Shown one piece after another: positions 1-7,877 of a stretch of DNA of 64,000 bases. The stretch is from Paraburkholderia youngii (GTDB lineage: Bacteria > Pseudomonadota > Gammaproteobacteria > Burkholderiales > Burkholderiaceae). Numbering within the stretch: the stretch's first letter is position 1; every line of letters starts with the position of its first letter. The position numbers and the translations under genes are program-made. Location of the stretch: contig NZ_JAALDK010000001.1 in NCBI RefSeq assembly GCF_013366925.1, positions 2,425,089 to 2,489,088 of the forward strand, written 5' to 3'. Under the pieces are notes generated by a model that saw only the letters and a program-made list of their open reading frames with translations, was not told where the DNA came from and ran no database searches.

Positions 1-100
1 ACATGGGTGCGAAGTCGAGACCAGGAGTGGGCATTTCCGCGTGCGCAGCAGCGCTCACGGCCGCCGCTATCGCGACGGCCGGCCATAGTTTCTTCTGCAT
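1..100 (-). CDS. N-terminus of an exported protein (cut by window edge)
   Basis: Only the first 33 codons are inside the window. They read as a signal peptide: two lysines after MQ, a hydrophobic Ala/Val-rich core, and an AHA-E cleavage site near residue 21, followed by EMPTPGLDFAP. A GGAGAG ribosome binding site lies about 7 bases before the ATG at 100. The gene follows the autotransporter gene in the same direction. The mature domain is outside the window, so the family cannot be named. OmpA-like partners often lie next to Burkholderia trimeric autotransporters, but nothing here proves that. Confidence 0.75.
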   Translation of the reverse strand, partial: MQKKLWPAVAIAAAVSAAAHAEMPTPGLDFAPM

Positions 101-192
101 AGGTGTCTCTCCGAAATTGTGCTCTTCTTGGGACAACGGAGCGCGTCGAGTGGGTGGAAAGCGGACGCGAAAACAGGCATGCAGCGATGACT

Positions 193-204
193 GCAAACGT
201 TTGC
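193..204. promoter_or_regulatory. 12-bp palindrome resembling a LacI/PurR-family operator
   Basis: GCAAACGTTTGC is a perfect palindrome with the central AACGTT typical of LacI-family sites; it equals the core of the E. coli PurR box. It lies about 93 bases upstream of the leftward start at 100. Binding by any regulator is inference. Confidence 0.45.
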
Positions 205-271
205 CTGTTGGAAGAAGAATCGGGGCAACTGGATGGGCTGTAGCGACTCTCCGTGGTGGGTAATGTAAGAA

Positions 272-286
272 TGTAGTCTGACTACA
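272..286. promoter_or_regulatory. 15-bp palindrome, possible operator
   Basis: TGTAGTCTGACTACA has two perfect 7-base arms around one base. The TGTAGT...ACTACA form resembles sites of RpiR/HexR-like regulators, but no such regulator is adjacent. It lies upstream of the left-edge gene. Confidence 0.4.
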
Positions 287-580
287 GCATCGGTAGTTCT
301 ACTAATGCCCGCAATTTTATGCGTAATGGGGCGTAAAGCCTTTTCTTACATAATTCAATTGAAAGTTAATGAATCAAGTTGAATAGCGCGCCAGCAATTT
401 CTTTCCGGTCTTTTATTGGAAATTCGGCCGGAGAAAATATTCCTGATGTTGGCCGCCCAATTTCGCCGGGCGGAATCCGCATGCTTGCAAATGCCTCGGC
501 TTCGAATTGCTCGAGCGGACTCGTATCGATTACATAACGACGCACCACGTAATCATTGAAATCCCGTTGAGAAGCCCCCC

Positions 581-616
581 AAAAAAAACGGGCAGGATGT
601 TCGCACATCCCGCCCG
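581..616 (-). terminator. Rho-independent terminator of the adhesin gene
   Basis: A 12-bp stem with one mismatch (CGGGCAGGATGT / ACATCCCGCCCG, loop TCGC) at 589-616 is followed on the minus strand by eight T residues (581-588). It lies 44 bases after the adhesin stop codon. Confidence 0.85.
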
Positions 617-659
617 GTTCCGCTTCTTTCGTTAGTCTATCCGTGTGCCGTTCTCCAGT

Positions 660-3600
660 TTAGAAGACGAAGCCGGCGCCGGCGCCGACGGCGAACGAAC
701 CCGCGGTGGTGGTCGAGCCCGAAGCCTTGATGATCCATTTGCCGTTACGCGTGAACGTCGACAAACCGACGGCAACTGCGGATTGGCCTGCATACGTTCC
801 GCCTGCGACGGCTACGATGCTCTTGCCCGCGGCAGGAGCCTGGGGCAGATTGGCCGTGGCGATCGCCGCTGCCGAGCCGGAATATGACTTCTTCGCGATA
901 CTGTCGATCGTGCTGTTCAAGTCGTTGAACCGCATGTCGGTGTAGTTGTTGGCCTGCTGCACGCCCTGCGCAACCGAGCTGTTCATCTGACCGACATTGA
1001 CCGCGTCCGTGTCCGCCGTACCCGCTGCAACGTTGGTGATCTGACGCTGCTGCGTGGCCGAACCCACCGACACCGAGTTGTCGCGATCCGTCACCGAACC
1101 CTGACCCAACGCCACCGAGTTCGCATTGGCAGCCTGCGAGCCCGTGCCGATCGCCGTCGAGTTGACGCCGCTTGCCGCTGCGTTGGCGCCGACTGCCGTC
1201 GCGTTGTCGCCCGAGGCTGCCGCGCCCGCTCCGGCCACCGTGCTGGCCGCACCGCTACCCGGCGCTGCTGCGTTGACCACCGCGTCGTTGCCGCCGCCCG
1301 AAGACGAACCATTCGAGGCATCAGAATTCGAGCTGCCCGGCTGGACGTTGGACAGCTGGCTGCCCAGATTCCACACCTGCCCGTTAAGATCCGTCACCTG
1401 ATCCTGCAACGCCGACAACTGGCCGAAGTTCACCGCGTCATACTGGCTCGAGCCGTTGGCCACGTTGGTCAGGATCACCGGACCCGTGCTCTGGCCTCCA
1501 CCCAGCGTCACGGCACCGAAGTTCACCGAGCCGTCAGCGCGACGGTCGTACTGCACCGCGGCCGACAATTGCGTGCCGACATCGCCCACCTGGGTCTGCA
1601 GCTTCGTGATGTCCTCCGTGTTCTGCGTCGTGCGACCGTCGAGGTTCGTGACGGCATCGCCCACGCTGTGCACCGTCGCGCCGCCTACGCTGTAGCTCGG
1701 TGCGCTGAGCGTACCGTCTGCGTTCACGGTCGAACCGCCGCCCAGTGCCTCGGCCGTGCTCGATGCCGCGCCGTACAGCTGGCCGCCATTGATCGCATCC
1801 ACGCTCGATGCGTTCACTGCGCCATTCGCCACGCCCGTCACCGTGCGGTTACCCGCCGCGCCCGCCACGTTCACCACCGTGCCGTCCATGTCCTTCGCTA
1901 CCGTGATGTCGCGCGTGTTCGCGTCCTGCTGTACCAGACCCACCGTACCTTCGGACAACTGATTCTGCACGCTCGCGATGTTGGTCGCGTTCTGCGCAAT
2001 GTCGCCCGTGTTCTGCGTCGTGCGACCGTCGAGGTTCGTCACGGCTTCGGCCACGCTGTACACCGTCGTGCCATTCACGCTGAACTTCGGCGCGCTGATC
2101 GAGCCATCCGCAAGCACGATCGAACCACCGCCCAGCGCCCGGGCCGTGCTCGACGCCGTGCCGTACAACTGGCCACCGTTGACCGCGTCCACGCTCGATG
2201 CCCGCACTGCGCCCGCAGCCACCCCCGTCACCGTACGGTTGCCCGCCGTGCCTGCCACGTTGATCGCCGAACCGTCAGCGTCTTTTGCCACCGTGATGTC
2301 ACGACTGGTTGCGTCCTGCTGGACCAGACCCACCGTGCCTTCGGACAACTGGTTCTGCACGCTCGTGATGCTGGACGCGTTCTGCGCGATGTTGCTGGTG
2401 TTCATTGCGATGTCAGTTGCATTCAGCGCGATATCACCCGCGTTCTGCGCAATGTCGCCCGTGTTCTGCGTCGTGCGACCGTCGAGGTTCGTCACGGCTT
2501 CGGCCACGCTGTACACCGTCGTGCCACCCACGCTGAACTTCGGCGCGCTGATCGAGCCATCCGCAAGCACGATCGAACCACCGCCCAGCGCCCGGGCCGT
2601 GCTCGACGCCGTGCCGTACAACTGGCCACCGTTGACCGCATCCACGCTCGATGCCCGCACTGCGCCCGCAGCCACCCCCGTCACCGTACGGTTGCCCGCG
2701 GTGCCCGCCACGTTGATCACCGAACCGTCAGCGTCTTTTGCCACCGTGATGTCACGACTGGTTGCGTCCTGCTGGACCAGACCCACCGTGCCTTCGGACA
2801 ACTGGTTCTGCACGCTCATGATGCTGGACGCGTTCTGCTCGATGTTGCTCGTGTTCTTTGCGATGTCAGTTGCGTTCAGCGCGATATCGCCCGCGTTCTG
2901 CGCAATGTCGCCCGCGTTCTGCGTCGTGCGACCGTCGAGGTTCGTCACGGCTTCAGCCACGCTGTACACCGTCGTGCCACCCACGCTGAACTTCGGCGCG
3001 CTGATCGAGCCATCCGCAAGCACGATCGAACCACCGCCCAGCGCCCGGGCCGTGCTCGACGCCGTGCCGTACAACTGGCCACCGTTGACCGCGTCCACGC
3101 TCGATGCCCGCACTGCGCCCGCAGCCACACCGGTCACCGTACGATTGGCCGCCGTGCCTGCCACGTTGATCACCGAACCGTCAGCATCTTTCGCCACCGC
3201 GATGTCGCGGGTGGTTGCATCCTGCTGCACCAGACCGATCGTGCCGTTGTCCAGCCCGTTCGTGATGTTCATAACGTCACCGGCAATGTTCTGAATGTTG
3301 GCCGTGTTCTGCGTGGTACGGGCATCGACGTTGGCGAACGCGTCACCCACGTTGTCGACCGTCGTACCGCCCACGCTGTACGCAGGCGCCTTGACGGAAC
3401 CGTCGGCATCGACCGCAGCACCGCCGCCGAGCGCGGTCGTCACGCCCTTGAGCTGCGACACGACGACCGCGTCCGAGTCTTGCGTGCCGGCCGCAACATT
3501 GGTGATCTGGCGCATGGCCATCGCACTGCCAACCGACACCGTATTTTCGCGGTCGGCGATCGAACCCGAGCCCAGCGCCACGGAGTTTGCCGCGGTCGCA

Positions 3601-4160
3601 CTCGTACCGGTACCGAAGGCGATCGAGTCGGAACCCGAAGCGATCGAGTTCGAACCCATCACCACCGCACCAGCAGCGGAGGCGGTATTGTTCAGACCGA
3701 TCGCAATGCCAGCGGTCGCACCGTACATGACAGTCGACCGGCCCAGCGCCACCGACCAGTCCGCCGCTGCGATTGCACCAGGGGTCGAGCCGTCGTGGCT
3801 GCCGCCACCAGCGGCGAACGAACCCGTGCCGATTGCCGTAGTGTCGTTACCAAAGGCCGCGCTGCCCGCACCCGTCGCGGCCGCGTTCGAGCCGACCGCA
3901 GTGGAGCTATCGCCTAAAGCGAATGCAGCATCGCCGGAATCCGCACCGATTGCCACGGAGGACGGGCCCTCCGCAAAGCCGCTACCCGCCGCGTACTGCG
4001 CATGCGCGAGAGGCGCAATTGCGCTCGTCGCCAGCAACGCCGCACCCATCAGACTGACTGCTTTCGACTTGCCGCGCTTGCCACGAGTCTTCGAGTTTTC
4101 ACACGCAGCTACCCACGAACCCAGGGCTTCGTTCCAGACGCTGATATACGACTTGTTCAT
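660..4160 (-). CDS. Trimeric autotransporter adhesin (YadA/Hia type), type Vc secretion
   Basis: 1166 residues. Such proteins form trimers anchored in the outer membrane and bind host or surface ligands. The N-terminus is an extended signal peptide (ESPR: MNKSYISVWNEALGSWVAAC) with cleavage after about residue 54 (PLAHA-Q). Residues about 60-220 contain YadA-head repeats (AVGSNAAATG, TAIGTGS, SVALGSG). The middle is a stalk of neck and coiled-coil units with VDAVNGGQLYG motifs and runs such as NAGDIALNATDIA. A second short head segment lies near residues 960-1020. The C-terminus is the YadA anchor barrel ending in the aromatic residue of GAGFVF. The start at 4160 has GGGATAGGA upstream. The gene has its own terminator. 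The stalk carries almost identical 453-bp repeats, so length may vary between strains. Confidence 0.95.
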   Translation of the reverse strand: MNKSYISVWNEALGSWVAACENSKTRGKRGKSKAVSLMGAALLATSAIAPLAHAQYAAGSGFAEGPSSVAIGADSGDAAFALGDSSTAVGSNAAATGAGSAAFGNDTTAIGTGSFAAGGGSHDGSTPGAIAAADWSVALGRSTVMYGATAGIAIGLNNTASAAGAVVMGSNSIASGSDSIAFGTGTSATAANSVALGSGSIADRENTVSVGSAMAMRQITNVAAGTQDSDAVVVSQLKGVTTALGGGAAVDADGSVKAPAYSVGGTTVDNVGDAFANVDARTTQNTANIQNIAGDVMNITNGLDNGTIGLVQQDATTRDIAVAKDADGSVINVAGTAANRTVTGVAAGAVRASSVDAVNGGQLYGTASSTARALGGGSIVLADGSISAPKFSVGGTTVYSVAEAVTNLDGRTTQNAGDIAQNAGDIALNATDIAKNTSNIEQNASSIMSVQNQLSEGTVGLVQQDATSRDITVAKDADGSVINVAGTAGNRTVTGVAAGAVRASSVDAVNGGQLYGTASSTARALGGGSIVLADGSISAPKFSVGGTTVYSVAEAVTNLDGRTTQNTGDIAQNAGDIALNATDIAMNTSNIAQNASSITSVQNQLSEGTVGLVQQDATSRDITVAKDADGSAINVAGTAGNRTVTGVAAGAVRASSVDAVNGGQLYGTASSTARALGGGSIVLADGSISAPKFSVNGTTVYSVAEAVTNLDGRTTQNTGDIAQNATNIASVQNQLSEGTVGLVQQDANTRDITVAKDMDGTVVNVAGAAGNRTVTGVANGAVNASSVDAINGGQLYGAASSTAEALGGGSTVNADGTLSAPSYSVGGATVHSVGDAVTNLDGRTTQNTEDITKLQTQVGDVGTQLSAAVQYDRRADGSVNFGAVTLGGGQSTGPVILTNVANGSSQYDAVNFGQLSALQDQVTDLNGQVWNLGSQLSNVQPGSSNSDASNGSSSGGGNDAVVNAAAPGSGAASTVAGAGAAASGDNATAVGANAAASGVNSTAIGTGSQAANANSVALGQGSVTDRDNSVSVGSATQQRQITNVAAGTADTDAVNVGQMNSSVAQGVQQANNYTDMRFNDLNSTIDSIAKKSYSGSAAAIATANLPQAPAAGKSIVAVAGGTYAGQSAVAVGLSTFTRNGKWIIKASGSTTTAGSFAVGAGAGFVF
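2011..3309 (-). repeat. Tandem 453-bp repeats in the adhesin stalk
   Basis: The same stretch starting TTCTGCGTCGTGCGACCGTC recurs at 2011, 2464 and 2917, exactly 453 bp (151 codons) apart. Two copies are full length and nearly identical; the third is partial and more diverged past about 3250. Each encodes one neck/head unit plus coiled coil. In-frame recombination between copies would shorten or lengthen the stalk. Confidence 0.85.
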
Positions 4161-4850
4161 GATCCTATCCCTATCAAGGTAATGAAAATAGATTTGCGGC
4201 GAATCGCCACCCGAAAATCACGGAAATTAACCAGATACAATTAAATCGTTACCATTAAATACAGAACACACAGAATTCCCGTTGCCTTCGAATCTTTGAA
4301 ACTGATTTCATCTTAGATTTTTGGGATAGGATAAAAATAGGACCGATCCGAATCGTCGATCGAGTTCAGCTATTAGATCTATTTGAAAAATCAATTTAAT
4401 ACCAAGCACCCTAAAAATCGCTTGGCGGCTGCGCATAAGAGGTTTTAAGAGAAAACTGCGATTTTTGCGAAAACCGGTAACTGGTGTTTTTTTACAACCT
4501 GCGATAGACACGCAGGCTTAAACAAGCCTGCGTGTCCGCTGCACTGAAGAAACGCTGGATCGCCCGACAGCGCGAGCGGGAACGCCATCCGCGAAAGCAC
4601 TCGGCTCGCCCTGCATGAAAAAATGGCGGGACGACGCTCATGCGGTTGATGGTACTGGCGCCGAGCCTATCTCAAAATTCGGATTCTCCCGATATTGATA
4701 GCCCGTTGCGCCCCATAGACTGAAAGCTCCTTATACCGGGTTGTGTAGCGAGAAAGAGAATCCCTTGTTCGATTTATTGGGTTCCCGTGGCGTTTCAAGC
4801 GACGTCGTTTCATGTCTGCAGCCCTTTTATTCCGACTGCGAGGTTTTGAA
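4161..4850. other. AT-rich divergent intergenic region (adhesin / M23 peptidase)
   Basis: About 690 bp without a convincing gene. The part from 4180 to 4500 is clearly AT-richer than flanking genes and would hold the adhesin promoter. It also contains the hairpin at 4507-4536. No -10/-35 pair could be chosen with confidence. Confidence 0.5.
4507..4536. promoter_or_regulatory. Perfect 13-bp inverted repeat (hairpin)
   Basis: GACACGCAGGCTT and AAGCCTGCGTGTC pair perfectly around AAAC. No T-run follows on either strand (a T-run precedes it on the plus strand), so it is not a standard terminator for any gene seen here. It could be a regulatory hairpin, operator or dispersed repeat. Confidence 0.5.
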
Positions 4851-6008
4851 ATGATGCGCTTACGCCATTTACGTCACGCCTGCTCTCGCGCTCAGGTTAT
4901 TTCCGAGAATGTGGTTCATTCGGTCTATTGCGGATTTAAATCTCCGGCGGCCGCCGTGTTTCTGTTTGGCATGGTTGCGATGCTGGGAACGCCGAATGAG
5001 GTTACGGAAGCGGAGATCGTCAGTCGCGGGCACGGATCAACTGCACGCCAATTGTCCCGAGCCTTGGAAGTGACGGCGCCGGCTGTCAATGACTCTGGCA
5101 GCAAAACCAGCAATGGTCAGCTATCCCACGCTGCGCCGCTTGTCATGTCGGATCTCGACAGCGGTTTTTACGCAGGGAAGATCGAAGCAACGTTGCGCGA
5201 CACGCTGGCGCGGGCCAGCGTGCCGGCGGAGATACAGGAGCAGATCGCGCATATTTTCGCTCCTCGACTCAACCTCGCCGCGCCCGCGCACAAGGGCGAC
5301 ACTTATCGTGTTCTCTACGAAAGCGACGATACGAACGCACAGCGCAAGCGTCTAACGGCGGTCGAGCTCCGCTCGGGCGGTGAGGTCTACCAGGCCGTTT
5401 GGTTTGTCGCACCGGGGCGCACCGATGGAGACTACTATTCATTCGACGGGCGTGGACTCGCCGCGAAGCCGTTCTCCATGCCCCTCAACTACGTGCGGCT
5501 CAGTTCGCCATTCGGTTACCGAACCCATCCGGTCAAGGGCAAACACCAGATGCACACAGGTGTGGACTTTGCCGCACCGAAGGGGACACGCGTCGTCGCG
5601 GCCGCCGCAGGAACCGTGCGGTTCATCGGCTTCAAACCCGGATACGGCAACATCGTCGTACTCAGTCATCCGCGAGGTTTCACGACGCACTACGCACACC
5701 TGTCCGCCTTTTCCCGCGATTTGCGGGTCGGCAAACCGGTCGCCGAAGGACAACCGCTCGGCGCGGTGGGCAGCACCGGTACGGCTACGGGCAACCATCT
5801 GCATTTTGAGGTGCGTGAGTACGATCAACCGATCGATCCGCTCACTTTGACAGGCCGAACTGGCGCTTCGCCGCTCACGACCACTGAGCGGATTGCGTTC
5901 GACAGCATGACGGGCGCCCTGCGTGAACAACTCGCTGCATTGCCCGTCGATGCTCCGGCAAACAGGATGGCGTCGAATACCGCAGGCACGCCGAATTCGC
6001 CTGCATAG
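4851..6008 (+). CDS. M23-family peptidoglycan endopeptidase
   Basis: 385 residues from the ATG at 4851, which has GCGAGG 7 bases upstream; an earlier ATG at 4812 lacks a good site. LytM/M23 enzymes cut peptide bridges of murein in the periplasm. A hydrophobic segment near residues 35-45 suggests export or membrane anchoring. The region from about residue 100 to 215 resembles the M23 N-terminal (Csd3/MepM-like) domain. The catalytic domain starts at SSPFGYRTHPV and has the zinc motifs HTGVD and HLHFE plus THYAHLS. All expected metal ligands are visible, so an active enzyme is likely. It is transcribed divergently from the adhesin. Confidence 0.9.
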   Translation: MMRLRHLRHACSRAQVISENVVHSVYCGFKSPAAAVFLFGMVAMLGTPNEVTEAEIVSRGHGSTARQLSRALEVTAPAVNDSGSKTSNGQLSHAAPLVMSDLDSGFYAGKIEATLRDTLARASVPAEIQEQIAHIFAPRLNLAAPAHKGDTYRVLYESDDTNAQRKRLTAVELRSGGEVYQAVWFVAPGRTDGDYYSFDGRGLAAKPFSMPLNYVRLSSPFGYRTHPVKGKHQMHTGVDFAAPKGTRVVAAAAGTVRFIGFKPGYGNIVVLSHPRGFTTHYAHLSAFSRDLRVGKPVAEGQPLGAVGSTGTATGNHLHFEVREYDQPIDPLTLTGRTGASPLTTTERIAFDSMTGALREQLAALPVDAPANRMASNTAGTPNSPA

Positions 6009-6096
6009 CGGCACAGCTCGCTGACTTGAAACGCGAGCTCAAAGACCGCGAGCGTTGCAATGCGTGCGATTGCGAGCGAGCACGTGCCGCCCACTA

Positions 6097-6149
6097 TTGA
6101 CAATCAAAAAAACCATCTCTAGTTTAATAGACAAATAATCTCTTAAACT
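6097..6149 (+). promoter_or_regulatory. Promoter with overlapping inverted repeat for the XRE-cupin gene
   Basis: A perfect -35 TTGACA lies at 6097-6102; a weak -10 (TAGTTT) begins 17 bases later. The inverted repeat AGTTTAA (6121-6127) / TTAAACT (6143-6149) overlaps the -10 and the start codon. This layout suits autorepression by the encoded regulator, but that is inference. Confidence 0.55.
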
Positions 6150-6744
6150 GGATAGCACGGACATCAACGCCCTGATCGCTCGTCGAGTCAAAGCGCTACG
6201 GGACGCTCAGAACTGGTCGCTCGACGCACTGGCCGAGCGCAGCAAGGTCAGCCGCTCGAATATCTCGCTCATCGAGCGCGGGCAAAGCAGCCCCACCGCG
6301 ACCGTGCTCGATAAACTTGCCACCGCGTTGAACGTGCCGCTCGCATCGCTGTTCGAGCAGGATGGCGCAGCGGTGGCCGAGCCATCGCCGGTCAGTCGCG
6401 CGTCCGAACAGGCGGTGTGGACCGATCCGGGTTCCGGTTATGTGCGGCGTCATCTGTCGCCTACCGCGCGCTCGGCGATCCAGTTGGTCGAAGTCGACTT
6501 TCCTGCCGGTCAGCGCGTCAGCTACGAAACCGGCACGCGCGACGCGGACATTCATCAACAGGTATGGATGCTCGACGGGTCGATGGAAATCACGGTCGGC
6601 GACACCAGTTGGCGGCTCAAGTCAGGCGACTGCCTGGCGATGCGGCTCGACAGCCCTATCGTGTTTCGCAACCCCACTCGCAAACGCGCGCGCTATCTGG
6701 TCGCGCTGAGCACGTCCCCCATCAATGAACGGAGAAGCGGATGA
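6148..6744 (+). CDS. XRE-family regulator with C-terminal cupin domain
   Basis: 198 residues if translation starts at CTG 6148. An N-terminal helix-turn-helix (residues about 5-65, NWSLDALAERSKVSRSNISL then IERGQSSPTATVLDKLA) is followed by a cupin sensor domain (about 105-190, DIHQQVWMLDGSMEITVGDT). No ATG, GTG or TTG lies upstream of the HTH in this frame: an in-frame stop sits just before TCTCTTAAA-CTG. The usual N-terminus of this family (MDST-like) aligns with the CTG. A start at GTG 6304 would remove the HTH. The stop overlaps the next ATG, so the acetyltransferase is translationally coupled. Function is probably repression of this two-gene operon. Confidence 0.85.
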   Translation: MDSTDINALIARRVKALRDAQNWSLDALAERSKVSRSNISLIERGQSSPTATVLDKLATALNVPLASLFEQDGAAVAEPSPVSRASEQAVWTDPGSGYVRRHLSPTARSAIQLVEVDFPAGQRVSYETGTRDADIHQQVWMLDGSMEITVGDTSWRLKSGDCLAMRLDSPIVFRNPTRKRARYLVALSTSPINERRSG

Positions 6745-7268
6745 GCGATAACGTGACCATTCGGCGCGTCGGCGCGAACGAAGCGGCGGCCTGCATCGAA
6801 GCGCTCGCCGATGTGCTGATCGACTGCGTGGAAGGCGGAGCATCGGTCAGCTTCATGCTGCCGATTTCGCGCAACACAGCCCTCGCGTTCTGGCGCAACG
6901 TCGCCCAAAGCGTCGCACGCGGCGAACGCGCGTTGCTGATCGCCGAAGATCGAGACGGCAGCATCGTCGGCACCGTGCAGTTGATCATCGCGCAACCCGA
7001 AAATCAGCCGCATCGAGCCGACGTGGCGAAGATGCTCGTACACAGAAGAGCACGCCGGCACGGCGTCGCGCACGCTCTGATGAGCGAACTCGATCGCCTT
7101 GCGCGGGAAGAGAAAAAATCGGTCCTCGTGCTCGACACCGTAACCGGCGGCGATGCCGAGCGACTCTATCAGCGCGCCGGCTGGCAACGCGTCGGCAGCG
7201 TGCCGAACTACGCGCTGATGCCCGACGGCGCGTTGTGCGCCACCACCTTCTATTTCAAACAGCTTTGA
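6741..7268 (+). CDS. GNAT-family N-acetyltransferase
   Basis: 175 residues, starting in the ATGA overlap with the regulator stop. GNAT enzymes move an acetyl group from acetyl-CoA to an amine. The acetyl-CoA-binding region reads ADVAKMLVHRRARRHGVAHA (R/Q-x-x-G-x-A type) at about residues 93-112, followed by LVLDTVTGGDAERLYQRAGW, typical of the C-terminal half of the fold. The substrate is unknown. Coupling to an XRE-cupin regulator suggests detoxification or modification of a small molecule sensed by the cupin. Confidence 0.88.
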   Translation: MSDNVTIRRVGANEAAACIEALADVLIDCVEGGASVSFMLPISRNTALAFWRNVAQSVARGERALLIAEDRDGSIVGTVQLIIAQPENQPHRADVAKMLVHRRARRHGVAHALMSELDRLAREEKKSVLVLDTVTGGDAERLYQRAGWQRVGSVPNYALMPDGALCATTFYFKQL

Positions 7269-7289
7269 CGCACACGCAGTCCACGCGGC

Positions 7290-7325
7290 GCAAGTATTTG
7301 AAAGTTTCAACTACTTGCCTATAAT
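7290..7325 (+). promoter_or_regulatory. MarR-type operator overlapping a sigma70 promoter
   Basis: A 29-bp near-perfect palindrome spans 7290-7318: outer arms GCAAGTA / TACTTGC, inner arms TTGAAA / TTTCAA, one mismatch. The inner arm is itself the -35 (TTGAAA, 7298-7303), with TATAAT at 7320-7325, 16 bases apart. The next gene is a MarR regulator starting at 7365, so autorepression is very likely. Confidence 0.8.
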
Positions 7326-7364
7326 GCCTGCACGACGGATAACGGTCGACAGCGGAGCAAATTC

Positions 7365-7820
7365 TTGTACTCGGACTTCCTGACTTTCAGGCTCGATCTG
7401 ACCAGCGCGTTGCTGATCAACCGCGCGAACCTGGTCTACCGCGAGCGCTGGGATCTCGACGTGCGCGCGCTGCGCGTGCTGCGCCTCGTATGCGCGGAGC
7501 CCGACATCACGCCCAAGGCCGTTTCGCAGCGCGCGTTGATCGAAAAGACGCTGCTTTCCAAAGTTCTCGCCGAGCTTGAATCACGCGGCCTGATCACGCG
7601 CAACGTGCATGCATCGGACCGTCGAAGCATCGCGTTACGCGCCACCCATCACGGCCTCGAAGTTGCGCAAGCGTCCGAAGCGGTAGGCACCGAGCTTGAA
7701 GTCGAGCTCGCGAAGGCGCTGAGCGCGAACGAACGTAAAACGCTCGAACGTCTGCTTAGCAAGCTTTCGCGTAGCCTGCTCGAAAGCGAGTCCGCAAGCG
7801 CGCCGCCCGCGAGCTCCTGA
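7365..7820 (+). CDS. MarR-family transcriptional regulator
   Basis: 151 residues from a TTG start with GGAG 8 bases upstream; no ATG or GTG lies further upstream in frame before a stop. The winged helix reads LRVLRLVCAEPDITPKAVSQ, then a recognition helix RALIEKTLLSKVLAELESRG, then a wing LITRNVHASDRRSIALRATH with the conserved DRR. MarR dimers bind palindromes and release them on ligand binding. The 29-bp palindrome over its own promoter supports autoregulation. Targets beyond itself are unknown; the TRIC gene follows by 57 bases. Confidence 0.88.
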   Translation: MYSDFLTFRLDLTSALLINRANLVYRERWDLDVRALRVLRLVCAEPDITPKAVSQRALIEKTLLSKVLAELESRGLITRNVHASDRRSIALRATHHGLEVAQASEAVGTELEVELAKALSANERKTLERLLSKLSRSLLESESASAPPASS

Positions 7821-7877
7821 CCGACGGTCCGCATTTCGCAGCGCCCTCCCTGCGCTCGCCCAACACGAAACCACTCA

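Larger units (their letters stand above)
101..580. other. Intergenic region upstream of the left-edge exported protein
   Basis: No convincing gene. The part from about 290 to 580 is AT-richer than its surroundings. It carries two perfect palindromes, listed separately, and would hold the promoter of the leftward gene starting at 100. A short leftward reading frame (366-608) begins inside the adhesin terminator and is not accepted as a gene. Confidence 0.5.

Noticed and set aside
3..263. 86-codon plus-strand frame at the left edge
   Set aside because: It overlaps the signal-peptide gene on the minus strand, which has a good ribosome binding site; the plus product has no features.
366..608. 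80-codon leftward frame after the adhesin
   Set aside because: Its start lies inside the adhesin terminator hairpin, with no ribosome binding site and no family match.
2011..3309. CRISPR-like or satellite repeat
   Set aside because: The repeats are 453 bp, in frame and encode adhesin stalk units.
1569..3917. Very long open frame opposite the adhesin
   Set aside because: It is antisense to the repetitive adhesin gene; its Arg/His/Ala-rich product repeats only because the adhesin does.
4507..4536. Terminator call for the 13-bp hairpin
   Set aside because: No T-run follows the stem on either strand and no gene ends nearby.
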